From contig CP126194.1 in assembly GCA_030272155.1 (NCBI GenBank), positions 7,237,001 through 7,301,000 of the forward strand: DNA of 64,000 nt, in the 5' to 3' direction. The notes beneath the pieces are model-generated. The model was not told the origin of the DNA and ran no database searches. It was given only the letters and a program-made list of their open reading frames with translations. This document shows positions 49,374 through 61,916 of the stretch, in pieces (position 1 is the first letter of the stretch; each line of letters opens with the position of its first letter). Both the position numbers and the translations under genes were made by a program. The stretch is from Tetradesmus obliquus. Taxonomy: Eukaryota > Chlorophyta > Chlorophyceae > Sphaeropleales > Scenedesmaceae.

Positions 49374-52300
49374 CACGCACCTGTCGGCAGCTGCCGAGCC
49401 CGTGCTCTGCGATTTTGACTGCCTGTTGCTGTGTTTCTGTGCGTGTGTGGAGGCGCATTGCGGGCCACTCATACAATGCCAGCCCGCTGAGCGTACAGCA
49501 CTGTTGTTTTGGGAGGAGTGAGGTGTGAGGATCCGGTACATGAGAGTTGCGAGAGGTATGTGGTTTTGGCGTGTCAGGAGCACAGTGGCCTTGGCGACAG
49601 GAATTTGGCGAAAAGAGATTGTCAAGGCGCGCATGGTTCGTGGCTGGCTGCAGCCTGCACAGAGGGCGTGCTGCTGCGTACACGTGTACACTCGGCTTGC
49701 ATACAGTTTTGAAGCCGCTGCACAGCTCTGGGCGCGGACCACCGGCTGTGCGGGTGTGTTATAGTTGTGTTATAGCACTGTTGTTAAATTGGCTGTAGAA
49801 TGGTCTGCATGCGTGACGGTGCGCCTGGGTTGGCTGATGCCTGCGCTTGCCGGCCTGCTGTACGCGTGATGCGCTGCCCGCTATGTGCTGTATGAAAGGG
49901 CTGTGTCGGCGCATGTGTTGTGGTGTGCAGGTGTTGTGTGTGCAGCTGTGATGAGTGCACCCGGTGCCTCAGCAGCAGCAGCATGGCAGCCGTACCAGCT
50001 TCCGCATGAGGGTTAGTTTGTATATAAACCAATGCAAGGGTTCCGCCTGGGGTTTGGGTGGGTGGGTGGCTGGTCAATGCTTGGGGGCATACGTGACTCG
50101 GGGGAGAGCCTGTTGCAGTTTGACAACACATGTGCAGTTGCAAAGCACACACGGCAGGTTGACCCACCACGAGTGTGAGTGGGACTGCCTGTCTGCGCCG
50201 ACACTTGGCGGTGCATGCATGTGCGGTTGGTGTGTTATTGGGTGCTTGCGAGTACGCCTGTCCTCTGGAAGTCTCCGCTGCATGTTTTTTGGTGCGAACC
50301 ATGCTGCAGGCCAGCTGTCTGCTGCGCAGGCGCTGGCTGCATGCCGGGTGTTTGATCCTTTTTGCTGACGCTGCTGCGTGGTGCATGCCTGGCTGTGCGG
50401 TGTTGTATTCACTGCAGCAGGAATGCATCAGCACAGGCAGCGCCCAGCACAACTCCACTTTCCCAAATGCACCATGCAAAAACCCAAACTGTGCTGGAAG
50501 TTGCGAGAGAGGTTCTGGTCTGCGTGTTTCTGTGCAGGCTGTTCTGGGCTGTTTTCGGGCTAGTAGGTGGCGTGCAACAGCATGCCAGTGCCGGGCTGTG
50601 GAGTGTGCGCAGTGTGCTGTGTGAAATATGAAGGGCAAGTGCTGCCGCATCAAAGTGCTGTCATGGGTGCTTGGTTGCTTCGGTCAGGGTTGAGCTGGTT
50701 CAGCGCGTCCTGTCACACTTTTCAGCTCGGCTCGAGAGACACACATAACAGTGCTAGCAGTGTTCTTGTGAGCTGCGTTGATTTGCAATCTAGTGGTGTG
50801 TTCTTACAGCAGCGGAGTGGCCACGACATCAGCCTGCAAGCTACCGCAGCTTGCGCACATGCGGCAGTTGCTGCGGCAGCCTGACTTGCTGGTCATCTAT
50901 GCAACTCCCAGGCAGTGCAGGCTGGGCTGCAGCTGCTATTGCTGCCTGCAGCCGCACCTGCTGCTGTCGGTTTTTTTTGCGAGGCAGCGTCTTACCAGAG
51001 GAATAGGGCTGACAGCTGCTAGCAGAGGGTCCAGGGTTGTGGCTTTGGCTCCAGGCATCCCCATATGCAAGCGGCTGGCGTCAGCTGCTTTGGTTGGGAA
51101 TTTTCCACCTGCGGTGGGTCTAGCGCTTGGGTGCCAAACCACCTGACTTGCCTGCTATGTCTCGGCAGGGCCTGCATATTGTGTGCCCTTGCTGCGGCAG
51201 GCAGGCTTGAGCGATGCACTGCTGTTTCTTAGTTCGTGCTAGCAACACTGTTGACTCTGCGTGGTTGGTTCGCGTGCCGGCGCCGCCGAGTGAGTATGTA
51301 TGTATCAGGGCGCAAGGCGGTCCTGTTGCGTGCACGTCGTCACTGTGTTCACACGGCGCTTGGATCAGCATGCAGCGAGCTAAGAAGAGCTCTGCTTGGG
51401 TACTGAGCACTGTTACTACTGTTGGTGCTTGCGTGGCGACTTTTTTTGTGGGCTGTGCTCCCATCATACTTCCAAGCAGCCGGCATGCGCGGCCGCTGCT
51501 TGCGATGTATGTGTGTGTGCATTGGCTGAATGGCAACCTCACCGCTGCTCTGCCCCTTCACTCCCAACACTCGCCAAACCTGGTCAAGTTGGAGGTTGGG
51601 GCAGCTGCAGCATGCCAGCCGTTACTACACCTCTGCTGTCCTGCTGCTGTGATGTTCTCTGCGCTGGTGACAGATAAGTTGCACCAAAGCGTGCCGCGAT
51701 TTCTGCTAGAGCGTTGTTTGTTCCTAGTAAAGCTGTTGCCTGCATGTGCACGCGCGAGTGGTGTTGAAAGGCTGCTGCTGTTGTCGTTGTACAGGGTTGT
51801 GTGTTTCACGTGCGAGCGAGCCACATCCGCCCATGGCGTCGCCATGCGCGCAGCAAGATGCCAGCCGTACTACACCCTTTGGCTCATCTTGCTGCCCATC
51901 CCCATCCTATCTGCAGCTCACACAGAGAGCGGTCAGTGCCACTGGCGAGTCGTGTTGTAGTAGAGAGCGAGTGCTGCGCACGGCTGTGCGCGTGTGGTGT
52001 GAGGCTGTGAGGCTCCTTGCGGTGGCAGCCAGATGTGTGTCACTTGCGGGGCCGGGTTTTGGTTTGAATGGGTTTGGCTGGGATCAAACTCTCAGGAATG
52101 CGTGCCTCTGACAGGACCTGATGGTAACTTGGCAGAACAGACATACGTGCAGCTTGCCGTGTGTGTTGAGGCTGTTCCAGTTTGCTTGCAAGGTCCTGAG
52201 TGTGGCGCGCCAGTGTGTGGGCGGCGGTGATCGCTCATTGGCGGCGCGTTGATTTGTTGCAATCCATCACTGTTACTATAGTACCGGGATTGCAAATAAT

Positions 52301-55175
52301 CAAAGTCGGGTGCCATGCACGGCTTGCAGCGCCGTGCCCTGTCAGTGGCCGTGTCACGCCACTAGCAGCACAGCCTGCAACGGTCCTGCTGCATTGCATT
52401 GCCGCAACGCGGTGTGTGGTCCTCGCGAGTATCGCTTGCAGTACAGTGCATTGTCGAGGCGGCGCCAATGCGTGCGCCGCCGTCTGTTGTGTTGGCGTGA
52501 TCTGTATAAAGCGCGCGGCGTCGTGTCTTGCAGGCGGAGATTATAGTAGGAGCAAGACGGCTGCAGGCCGCAGCAACAGCGGCTGCGCAGCAGCAACGGC
52601 GGTTGCCGCTTATGTGGGGTTGCATTGGTGGTGGGCGTGTACGCTGCAAGGTGGCCGGGCCTGGCCGTCCAGTGTTGTGTGTATGTGGCTGCGCTCCTGT
52701 GTAGGAGTGCGAGTATTAGGGGTGGTGGCTGGTTTGCATTGCTGCCGGCGCGTGCCTGGCCAGCTGAGATCGTGCACTTGGGAGTGGCGCAAACAGTCGA
52801 AACAGGCGATGCACATCATCACCATGGACCGTGAGGGAGCACTTGTATTAGGAGCTGCGTGTGCGCTGGCATGAGCGCAGCAGCAGAGGGGGGTGGGAGT
52901 GTACCTGGATGCGTGGGCGGCACCGTATAAGGTTTTGGCGGCTTTTGGTGCGAGCACAACAATGGCGGCGGTCGGAGTGTATTAGGATGTTGTGGGATGT
53001 GCATTGGTCTGCAAGCGCTGCCAACAGGCACAGAGGCGGGAGGTGCTGTGCTGTGGTGTGGAATGCATCGCCAAGAAAACATCAAATGCACTGGAGGCGG
53101 CAGCAGGTCACAAGCGCGTGCCGGCCGAATTTGTGTCTGCATATATGGCTATTGCTGTGCTGATGCCACATGCGCTGCATGCTGGCGCGTTTTTCGACAG
53201 CTGTAAAAGCAGCTGTGCAGGGCCAGGGGCTGCTGCCCCTGCCACTGTGTGTCAACCTATCAAAGGGCAGCAGCTGCGGCTGCAGGAGCTCCTGCAGCTG
53301 CAGTGCAGCCCAGCACATTTCTTTTGCGCGCGCGAGGAGTTATCAGCCGACTGCCAGGTTGTCATTGCAGCTGCGGCGGCGGCTATTCTTTGTCAGTGTG
53401 CTGGTTTGCTGCTCGCCTGCGGGGTTGCAGGCATCAGGTTTTGCGTTTCAATGGCCAGGGTTCAGGGGTTGAGGGTCAGAGCAGCGAGGGTGACTGGTGA
53501 TGCTGCTTAGCGCATGGCTTGTTGGTCGCAAATGGCATTTGTAGTGGGCTCGTAGCCTCAGTGACGCAGACTGCGTAGTGCCCAGGTGCTGTTGCTGCAG
53601 CGCGACTGATCGCAGCTGGATTGCACAGCACCGCTATCCCATAGCGCCCCAATCAGGGGTTGGGCGCCTGACTCAACATTGACCGTTCCACACGTCACGC
53701 CACAGTGGGTCTGGTGGTGTGGTCCTGACCTGGGATTTTCGCAAGTGGACATTGCACAGGCGCAAGCGCGCATGCAAGGGTTTTGGTCGTGCAGGGCTGT
53801 GCAGAGCTGGGTGCCCAGCCGGCTCTGTTACCTCTTTACAAGGACGGCGGGGCGTGGTGTGTTCTGATTTCACGGCACATTTTGCGCAGGGTGTGGTTTT
53901 TTGATGCTGTACTTACATGCGCGTTTGGAGGATTGTGTGGGCCCGCGGCTGTGCTTGCCACAGGCTGTGTGGCGACAGCCTCCTGCAGCAGCAACAGTGG
54001 GCGCTGGCTGGCTGGCTGGCTGGCTGGCTGCCAGTGCAGTTTTTGGTGGCGTTGATGACTCGCGCACGCGTGGCTTGATGTTATGCATCACAGTCAGCAG
54101 GGGTGCTGCGGCAGGCTTGAGGCAGTGGCTAGGGCGGGGACCGTTCCCTTGCTGCTGCTGCTGCTGACAGCCTAACAGTCCATCGTCACAGCGGCCTGCC
54201 GATATGCGCAGGTACGTACTTCTCCATTTCGTGCAGTTTGAGCCCCCAGCCGGCTTCAGTTCCGCAATCTTTGACAGTCTCTGGCGTTTGGCTGCTGCTT
54301 TTATTGACGGGGTGGGTGCTCATGGGTGTGTATCCGGCTTGCCTGTGCCTCTCGTGTGGTGTACATGCCTCACTGCGCAGGTGTGTTCAAGGGTCATGTC
54401 TATATATCTACAAGTATCACGCTTTGGGGCTGGGGCATCTCTTGTAAGGCATGGCAGGCACGGGGCCACCTGAAGGCCTGGCAAGCTGGCAGATGTTTTT
54501 GAGGGCATTCTCATGCAGCTGGTGCGGGACGGTGCGCCAATGTGCCGGCTGTGTTATGACGGTTGTTATATAACATCTTTGACAGCTGCCAGCTCAGGGA
54601 CGTGGTCGGGCAAGGCTGTTGGTGGCGGCTGCAGCGCCCCGCGCTGTTTGTGAGGGCTACTTATGCCCTCGGCACCGCCGGGCTTCCAGCACTTGGGTTG
54701 ACGAGGTTCGCGCAAAAGCATGCATCATTGTTGTGCACCACGAGTAAGCTCCGTGGCCGGCTGCAGCGTCGCAGGCACGGGATTTTGGATTACTCGCAAA
54801 AAAAAATCACTGGCGAGGGGGGTCTGTATCTTTTTGTTGGCCTCCTGTGTAGTAGATGTATGCGCGCTGCCCAGCAGCATCACACGCTGGGTGCAGCTGC
54901 CACACTGTTGTTTGCCTCACTTGCACTTTGTATGGAGCAGCTGCCAGAGCTGCAGTATTCCCGAACTGCGCTTGCTTGCTTTTGCTTGTTTGTACCTGAA
55001 AGCCTCCGTCGGCTCTGAGCAGTGCCACTATGGGCCGGTATGTCTAAAAGCCAATCATATGTATGTGTGTGTACATATGCTGTGTCCTGAGCACGGCGAC
55101 GAAGGTGGCATGTCATAATCTACTACAGCAGTTTTCTCTTCTATGATGAGCATTCGCGCAATGCGCGGCGTGTAA
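49374..55175 (+). other. 5.8-kb G/T-rich non-coding tract downstream of MYB
   Basis: Strong excess of G and T on the plus strand throughout, with no exon chain, conserved motif or coherent protein. It ends at TGTAA 55171-55175, after which composition changes. Within it are TATATAAA at about 50021, a (GGCT)6 run at 54005-54032 and an A9 run at about 54799. The longest open frame (51214-51960) has no recognisable domain and I do not call it a gene. It may be an exceptionally long 3' UTR, a long non-coding transcript, or intergenic DNA. Confidence 0.5.
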
Positions 55176-55207
55176 TCTAATCTCTCTTTACCTGGCTGCA
55201 GCCTTCC

Positions 55208-55884
55208 TTATAGGCACACGCGGAGGTGCACGTACAGCGCCGCTTCCTTGCTTTGCTGCTCAAGGTTGTGGATGTCAATCTCTGCGTTGCTCAACTCCTG
55301 AGGCTCACGAACCATGCCACACATGTTGCGTTCATGAATGCAGCTGATCAGCTGTTGCAATGTCTTTCCTGCATCTCTAGATACTATCACATATGCAGAC
55401 ATGCAACAGGGCATTTATCTCACACCACCATGCAGCTGCAGCCATGGCCCTGGGCCAACAGACCCTGCCAAGCACCACTGGCAGCCTATGCAGACCTTCA
55501 AGGAGCGGCGGCGGCTGCCCAGCTCTCTGCCATCGCCTCGCAAGCCATGCACAGATGCGTGAGCCGCCACAAACAGCACGCATTTATTGCTGCAAACTGA
55601 TTCATTGCTGCCCGTAAAAAAAACTCTACAACAAACATTGTCTGCACATTATGCAAGGCAGCAGCAGATTGTGCTTGCCAAACGCAAAGGACACCAGACA
55701 GGCCCACAACTCGATTAAACGTGCAAGTGATGCTCCCTTCCAGTCTGCTAGTTCGCGCCATGCACCTGAGTGTCGCATGGTGCACTACTAGTCGATAGTA
55801 TCAAGCAGTGCACACTGTGTATGCATGCCTGGGTCAAACACATCGTTGTCTTGTGCTGCACACTGAAGCAGCTGCTGCCGCAGC
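55208..55884 (-). CDS. coding-like exons of an unidentified gene
   Basis: Two minus-strand stretches look like protein. At about 55384-55208: SRDAGKTLQQLISCIHERNM, then CGMVREPQELSNAEIDIHNL and EQQSKEAALYVHLRVCL, ending at TAA. At about 55884-55788: LPTLRQQLLQCAAQDNDVFD then PGMHTQCALLDTID, ending at TAG. Both are helical and charged and unlike the surrounding non-coding sequence. They could be two C-termini of one gene through alternative splicing, or parts of two genes. The start and the linking exons were not found, and I recognise no family. Confidence 0.35.
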
Positions 55885-56039
55885 GTTGGCAGCTGCGCTC
55901 AACAATGAGCGCTGCAGGTGAGAACGCTACATGACACCCCACAACAACTGAGGAGTAATCCCAAGCTCGAGTCGGCTATAGCTACCTCAGAAGTGCCCAA
56001 TGCACCACATTTGAGTTCATGAGGGAGCTTGTTCTGTGC

Positions 56040-56449
56040 ATATGCCCGGCCGCATCAACAGCAGCGCCAGCCCCCACCAGCTTTTTCGCCAACAGCAGGT
56101 TGCCCAGGGGGCCCTGCTTTAACAACACCACACTACATCCGATGGTCCTGCACATTGTACACGCATCTGAAGGTAGTGCTCTTACAACCCATGATGTGAA
56201 CGTCGCCTACATCGCAGCCTCCTGGCCGCTGCAGGGTACGTCATCATCATCAGCAGCCCGTGGCACGTGCAGAACCTCACCCCCAGGCCCTCCAGCTGCC
56301 CGGCACCATCAAAGGCAGCGCCAGCCACCCAATCGTCCAGCCATCAACAGGTTGCCCAGGGTGCCCAGCTTAAGAACACCACACTGCAACCAATGGTGCT
56401 GTGCAAGCATCTGTTGGTAGTTCCCCAAGATCAAAGTTGCTGTGATCGC
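56040..56449 (-). repeat. copies of the last-exon end in the 3' UTR
   Basis: The C-terminal coding end and its surroundings (56440-56610) are matched by a degenerate copy at about 56203-56400 (shared GCAGCCTCCTGGCCGCTGCA and AACAGGTTGCCCAGG) and another at about 56050-56200, a spacing of about 220 and 240 bp. TTACA at 56182-56186 is a minus-strand TGTAA. Confidence 0.75.
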
Positions 56450-59400
56450 CTACATTGGGGCCTCCTGGCCGCTGCAGGGCGCGCCATCATCGCCCGGCAA
56501 AACACCTAGCACCTCACCCGCAGGCCCCACCAGCTGCCCAGCAGCATCAAAAGCAGCGCCAGCAGCCACTGGCTGCCCTGCCATCAGCAGGTTGCTCAGA
56601 GGGCCCAGGGCCCAGCTGCCGCGGGGAAGCGGCTGCTTGCCCAGCGCAGTGACCAGCGCACCGTCTTGGGTGATGAGCGTGCTGCAATCAGAAGTAGCAG
56701 GCAGAATTTGCACACTTTGTTACTGGTGGTTGCATTATTATGCCGCGCCCAGTGACCAGACTGCCGCTTGCAGCGATGCGCGTACCAAATCGAGCTCAAC
56801 AGGCTGCGGTTGCGTGGTTGAGCACGCTACCATTGTTGGTGACAGTGTGCCTTGCCCAGCGCATGGCTGGAGGTATGCATGCTGGCACCACACATGCCAC
56901 CGATTGCCCCCTCACCCGTTGGGCCCTATGCTGTAGCTGTCCTCCACAGGCGCGCCCTGGCTGCCTGAAAATAGTGGGGATCACGGCATATATGCCACCA
57001 CTAGCACACGCTCCAGGGCATGGGCGGCATGTGTGGTGCCAGCATGCACACCGCCAGCCAGGCGCATGGCAAGGCATGCTGTTACCAACAGTGGTAGTGG
57101 CATATATAATGTATGCCACCACTAGCACACGCTCCACCCTGCTGTTGCTCACCCGTTGGGCCCCATGCTGTAGCTGTCTTCCACAGGCGCGCCCTGTGGG
57201 TCAAGGATGCGCGTCTTTTCATCGTTGAGGCCGAAGCCTGGCGGCGCAGGGTGGCCGTCAGCACACAGGATGGTGCCATCGACGCAGATGATGGTGCCAC
57301 AGGGGCCGATCTTCACGCCTGCACAGATAACATACAAAAACAACATGCAGACCGTTGTTATAGTGATGTGGCGGGTGGTGCCGTTGACGCGTATGATGGT
57401 GCTGCAGGGGCCGATCTTCACGCCTGCAAGAGGTACATAACATGCAGACAACAACCTGCGTTGGGTTTCAGCAGCTCCCAGACCCCAGCCCCACATGCAC
57501 CCCATGCCGTTAAGCCGCAGCAGTCAGCCCAAAGGGTTGCACCACACTCCCAACAAAGCACATCACTCCTTCGCAAGCCCTCAATGCACGTCAAGAATAG
57601 TACTGAAACAAACATCCAACGAAGAACTGTCAGCCAGCAAGACATCCCAGAATCTCACCATCTGGCAGGTGCTCCCCGTTAGGTTTCAGCAGCCTGAAGC
57701 CCGGCCCCACATGCACCCCACGCGGCACAGGCTTGCCATTGGGCCGCAGCAGGAAGGCGCCGCAGGGGGACAGGCTGAAGCCAGCCGGCACCGGCTGCAG
57801 GTCAGGGCTCAGCAGCGTGCCATCAGCCGCCAGCAGGGTACTGCGGCAAAGGGAAGTGAGGGGCGAGGGGTGAGCAGCGGGTGCAGAACAGGCGTGAGTT
57901 GTTGTTCTGGCGGCGGTTTACTAGCTTGCGTACACCAATGCAGAAACTCATCTGTTGCATTCTCACACATGACATCAACAGGCTGAAGCCAGCCGGCACC
58001 GGCTGCAGGTCGGGGCTCAGCAGCGTGCCATCTGCTGCCAGCAGGGTACTGCAAACAGTGAGGGGTGTGGGAGTACGAGGGTGTGAGGTTGGCCATGAGT
58101 CAGACGATGCCGCCATGTAGCATGCAAGCTCAGCATGACACTCTAACAGGGTTATCATGGATCACATTGCGAGTGACAGTAGCATTGACGGCACCATGGC
58201 ACACCTATGCCCAACAGCCGTGCCTGTCAAGGCCGTATATAAGCAACGCCAAACAAACACAATGCCACACAGCGTGCCGTGGTTCCACCCCCCACAGCAC
58301 GACACAACACAGCTCAGTGCACTCGCCACAGCCCCAGCCCTCACCTGTTGGGCCCCACCGCCATGCTGTCAGGCAGTGGCTTGCCAGTGCTGGACAGCAG
58401 CAGCCCTGAACCCAGGCTGCAAGGCTGCAAGGCGACACTGGGAGACACAGCTGCTTCAAACGCTCACCAAACACCACTGCCACACAACAAGCCAAGGCGC
58501 CGAACACACAACAGCCAAAGAGCACGAGACTAGTTGGACTAGACCAGATATACTGGATGTACACCTGCTGCAGCCGCACCTGTTGGGCCCCACGGCCATG
58601 CTGTCAGGCAGCGGCTCCCCTGTGCTGGACAGCAGCAGCCCTGCATCGCTCACGCCGCAGCTGTGGGGGATGGGGCGGCCCGATGCAGCATGCAACAGCA
58701 CACCCCCAGGGCCCACGGCGCAACCTGCAGGCCAAAAAATGTGCAGTTGCTTGTGTCACAGCTTTGCGTCGCTGCTTTCAAACTCCGTTCAGACTTGTGC
58801 GCCACCTCGCCCGCACATCACAAAGCGCTGACTATTGCTGGCTTTACTTCTTGTTCTTGCTGTTGACATTGCTGACTAAAGCTGATTCTGAACCTTATAA
58901 TCTGTAAGCAGGCTGGTCAGATGCTTTTGTTTTCTTCGTTTGCAGACAACAGCCCGCAGGCCCACCTTTGGGCAGCGGCGTGTCATTGGGGCCCAGAGTG
59001 AAGCCGCGCCCGCCTGGCGCCAGCCGCAGCCCACGCGGCAGTGGCGAGCCGGCTGCGTCACACAGCAGCCCATGCTCATTCACTGTCACGCCGGGCGGCA
59101 TCTCTGCAAACACAGTTCAGCGAGCAACAGGTGCAGATGCAAGCAATTGATACTGGACCTTCCTACAGATCAGCACGGGCTGCTATATTATGAAATTTGA
59201 GTCAGCTGAGGCAGTGGCGCGCCCAACGCGCCACACAGAATCCCTGCTTCGCTGATAGTAACGCCGGGGCGCATCTCTGCAGACACAGCATGCAGCAGGT
59301 GCAGATGCAGGCACTGAATAATGGACCTTCCTACAGATCAGCACGGGCTGATATGAATGTAAACTTGAGTCAGCTGAGGCAGTGGCAAGCTGGCTGCATC

Positions 59401-59798
59401 GCTCAGAAGCCCATGCTCATTCACTGTCACGCCGGGCGGCATCTCTGCAGACACAGTGCGCAGCAAGCGCAGATGCAGGCATGTCTGCTGAGTGGCTGCA
59501 GAACAAGTACCTAGATCAAGATGCGGCGGGAGTGCGGACTAATAGCAGCCAGTTTTCAGGCGCTGCCATGCTGCACAAGGGTGGCACACTCGGCTTCTTG
59601 CCAGTTTCATAACGTGTCCATGTGCAAGTCCCTCCATACAACCAGGACAGACGGAAGGCATTCATGCGCACAGCAGGCTAGCTGACCTTCAGGAGTGTTC
59701 ATGCAAGGCCGCTTTTCAGCGCAATCTAATAGCTTTGAAATCTTTGGCATGTTCCTGTCCTCGCTCTAAATAATAGTGAGAATCATATGCAGGACCAA

Positions 59799-59872
<74 letters not shown>

Positions 59873-60508
59873 AATGCAGCCCTGAAGTTTGAGGCTTACA
59901 TCTGCAAGCTCACAGCAACAGCTCTTCAGCTCACCTAGCGGCTCACTGCTGCTGCTGCTGCCGCTCTGTGTGGGCTTCCTCAGCAAGTAAGTAGCACCCA
60001 GCAGTGCTGCCAGCAGCGCCAGCAGCAGGCCTTGCGGCAGCGGGGACCAGCTGCTCAGGCTGCCTGCAAGGCTGCTGCTTGTGCTGAAGGCCCGAGGACT
60101 CAGCACTGGGCCGCAGGAGCCGATGAAAAGGAGTCCGGTGAGTGCGATGGCTGCATATGTTAGGGCCAGGGGCCTGCTTTGCCTGGGGCGGACGGCAGCA
60201 GCGCCTGGAGCCAGAGGGATAGCAGAGCCTGGCTTGCCCTGCTTGCTGAATGATACTTTGGAAGCCCTGGGTGGGTTATCGTTGAGGGTGTCTGCTGCAG
60301 CATGTACGTCGGATGTCTTGCTTGCTGCAGATGTGAGCCTGGACTTCGTGAGCTGGATGCTGTCTTGTGCCTTCCCTAGGCCAGTGCTTGGGGTGAGCTG
60401 GATGCTGTCCTGAGCTTGGCCCAGGCCGTTCGCCTTGGCTGCTGCATCATGGAGCACATCTGCTGCTGCGTTGACGGACTGGTCACGTGGCCTGACGTCG
60501 GTGTCCAT
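56450..60508 (-). CDS. membrane protein with Gly-Pro / Pro-Leu-Pro-Gly repeats
   Basis: Six minus-strand exons join in phase to 478 residues: 60508-59935, 59103-58966, 58724-58580, 57840-57659, 57318-57153, 56681-56450. A CTGCAG acceptor sits immediately before the ATG, suggesting a 5' UTR intron. Residues 1-110 are polar and include a 15-residue tandem duplication (GLGQAQDSIQLTPST / GLGKAQDSIQLTKSR). Two hydrophobic segments follow at about 113-132 and 157-176. The C-terminal 285 residues are a chain of short units with pattern G.LL...G.PLP.G..LGP (for example LLCDAAGSPLPRGLRLAPGG, LLSSTGEPLPDSMAVGPN, FLLRPNGKPVPRGVHVGPG), likely beta-strand repeats on one side of the membrane. I know no function. 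Almost every exon has tandem edge copies in adjacent introns or the 3' UTR. Confidence 0.7.
56916..57423 (-). repeat. edge copies on both sides of exon 5 (repeat protein)
   Basis: Acceptor edge: GGCGTGAAGATCGGCCCCTG occurs at the real exon start (57318) and 105 bp upstream in the gene (57423, copy 57379-57423). Donor edge: GAGGACAGCTACAGCATAGG, GCCCAACGGGTGAG occurs at the real donor (57153) and again at 56916-56959, 237 bp downstream. Confidence 0.85.
57978..58048 (-). repeat. acceptor-edge copy of exon 4 (repeat protein)
   Basis: TACCCTGCTGGCAGCAGATG through GCCGGCTGGCTTCAGCCTG, with its own TTTGCAG acceptor, lies 208 bp upstream (sense direction) of the real exon start at 57840. Identity is near complete over 71 bp. 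Confidence 0.88.
58345..58402 (-). repeat. donor-edge copy of exon 3 (repeat protein)
   Basis: The exon end encoding LLLSSTGKPLPDSMAVGPNR with a GTGAGG donor (58344) repeats the real exon end whose donor is at 58579, 235 bp away. Confidence 0.85.
59210..59460 (-). repeat. two acceptor-edge copies of exon 2 (repeat protein)
   Basis: CTGCAG/AGATGCCGCCCGGCGTGACA and following codons occur with acceptors at 59445, 59277 and the real 59104, spacing 168 and 173 bp. The two upstream copies run into stop codons and lack a donor, so they are decayed. Confidence 0.88.
59800..59872. repeat. (CTG)24 in first intron of repeat-protein gene
   Basis: About 73 bp of pure CTG on the plus strand (CAG in the sense of the gene), about 60 bp inside the first intron from the donor at 59934. 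Confidence 0.95.
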
Positions 60509-61495
60509 CTGCAGGGCGGTGGGGATGCGGCAGTGGGGTGTGTGAGTTCCAAGCAGTAGCGAGGAAACAATGACACGCCCGCTGCTAGCCTGCTGTTAGG
60601 ATCGCAGCTGGAATAGGTTCTCTTGTATTGTATATTCTGGCTGGTTGTCGTTCAGCTGGCGGTGGCTGCAGCCTCGAAACCCACCGTGCTACTGGTCAAG
60701 TGCCGATCAGGAGAATCCTTGATTGGCGTCTGTTCAACTCTATTGACTTCGCGTACCATTCTATTTAACAACAGTCGCTTTCAGCTAATGGCCCTGAAGC
60801 AGCGTGTCACCGCTCCTGCAGGGAGTGAGGAGCTCGCCACGCAGCGCCCAACAATGGAAGGACCAGCAATGAGCCGATTGATTACGTCAGTAGCTCGAGA
60901 TCTGGTACGCGAGGTGCAGCTGCACCGGCTGTTACAAGGAGTCGCGTAGAGGTGGAGTCACTGCCGTGCATGCCGGGTGACACGCATCAGCATCACAGCG
61001 AGCTGTGTTCGGCCTCACTGACTACCGTATGACAAGTCTTTGTTATATTGTCGACAATGTGCGCGCAAGCATGCCTGGCGGTGCTACTGCTCTGCTGCAG
61101 TACACTGTGACGGTGTCGGCCTGACAGGCCTTGCCCTGAGAGCACTGCCGGCAGCACACACCGCTTGATCCTCCAGGCTCTAGATGCGAGTTGCAGCCAT
61201 AAGCAATAGGAGGTGTGTGCAACAAAGTGTGCATTGCAAATGGCAGAGTTGGCGCCAGCATGTGGAAACGGCAGGCTCACAACATACCAGGAACTTCCTG
61301 AATCATGCTTGAAGCCTGGCACACAGCCTCACAAGCAGCACACAACAGGCCGGGGAGCACATGTCCCAGTGTTCTACAGACAATAAACGATGCAATCAAC
61401 AAAACAGAGCGCAAGCGCTGCTGCTGCTGCTGCTGCTGCCCAAAAGTCCAGCTTGCAGCAGCAGACTTCCGCCTGCTGCCAGCAGTAGAGGGTGT
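60509..61495. promoter_or_regulatory. intergenic region between two minus-strand genes
   Basis: Promoter and probable 5' UTR intron of the repeat-protein gene, and the 3' region of the Gln-rich gene. No exon or named element is seen. Confidence 0.4.
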
Positions 61496-61878
61496 TCACC
61501 GGCGCACAAAACCCGTGTTGACAGGTCCTGGTATCGGCCTGCGCCGCTGCTGCTGTTGCTGCTGCAGCTGCTGTTGTTGCTGCTGTTGCCGCTGCTGCTG
61601 CTGCCGTTGCCGCTGCTGCTGCTGTTGCTGCTCTTGCCACAAGAGCTGCTGCTCCAGCTTCACAGCTCGCTGCAGCAGCACGGGTATAGGCGGCATGACC
61701 TTGCCACTCAAACTGATGAAGCTGCTGCTGCTGCTGCTGCTGTTGGGTGCTGCTGCAGGAGTAGCTTGTGCAGCCACAGACGCCTCTGGCTGCGGTTGAG
61801 TCGGCGGCTGCTGCTTTTGCTGCTGCCACTTCGGCCGCGACAATTGCTGCAGGCCAGAACCACCAGACAATGGTCGTC

Positions 61879-61916
<38 letters not shown>

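Noticed and set aside
51214..51960. 248-codon open frame in the G/T-rich tract
   Set aside because: No recognisable domain, no splice partners, Cys- and Leu-heavy composition expected by chance in G/T-rich DNA.
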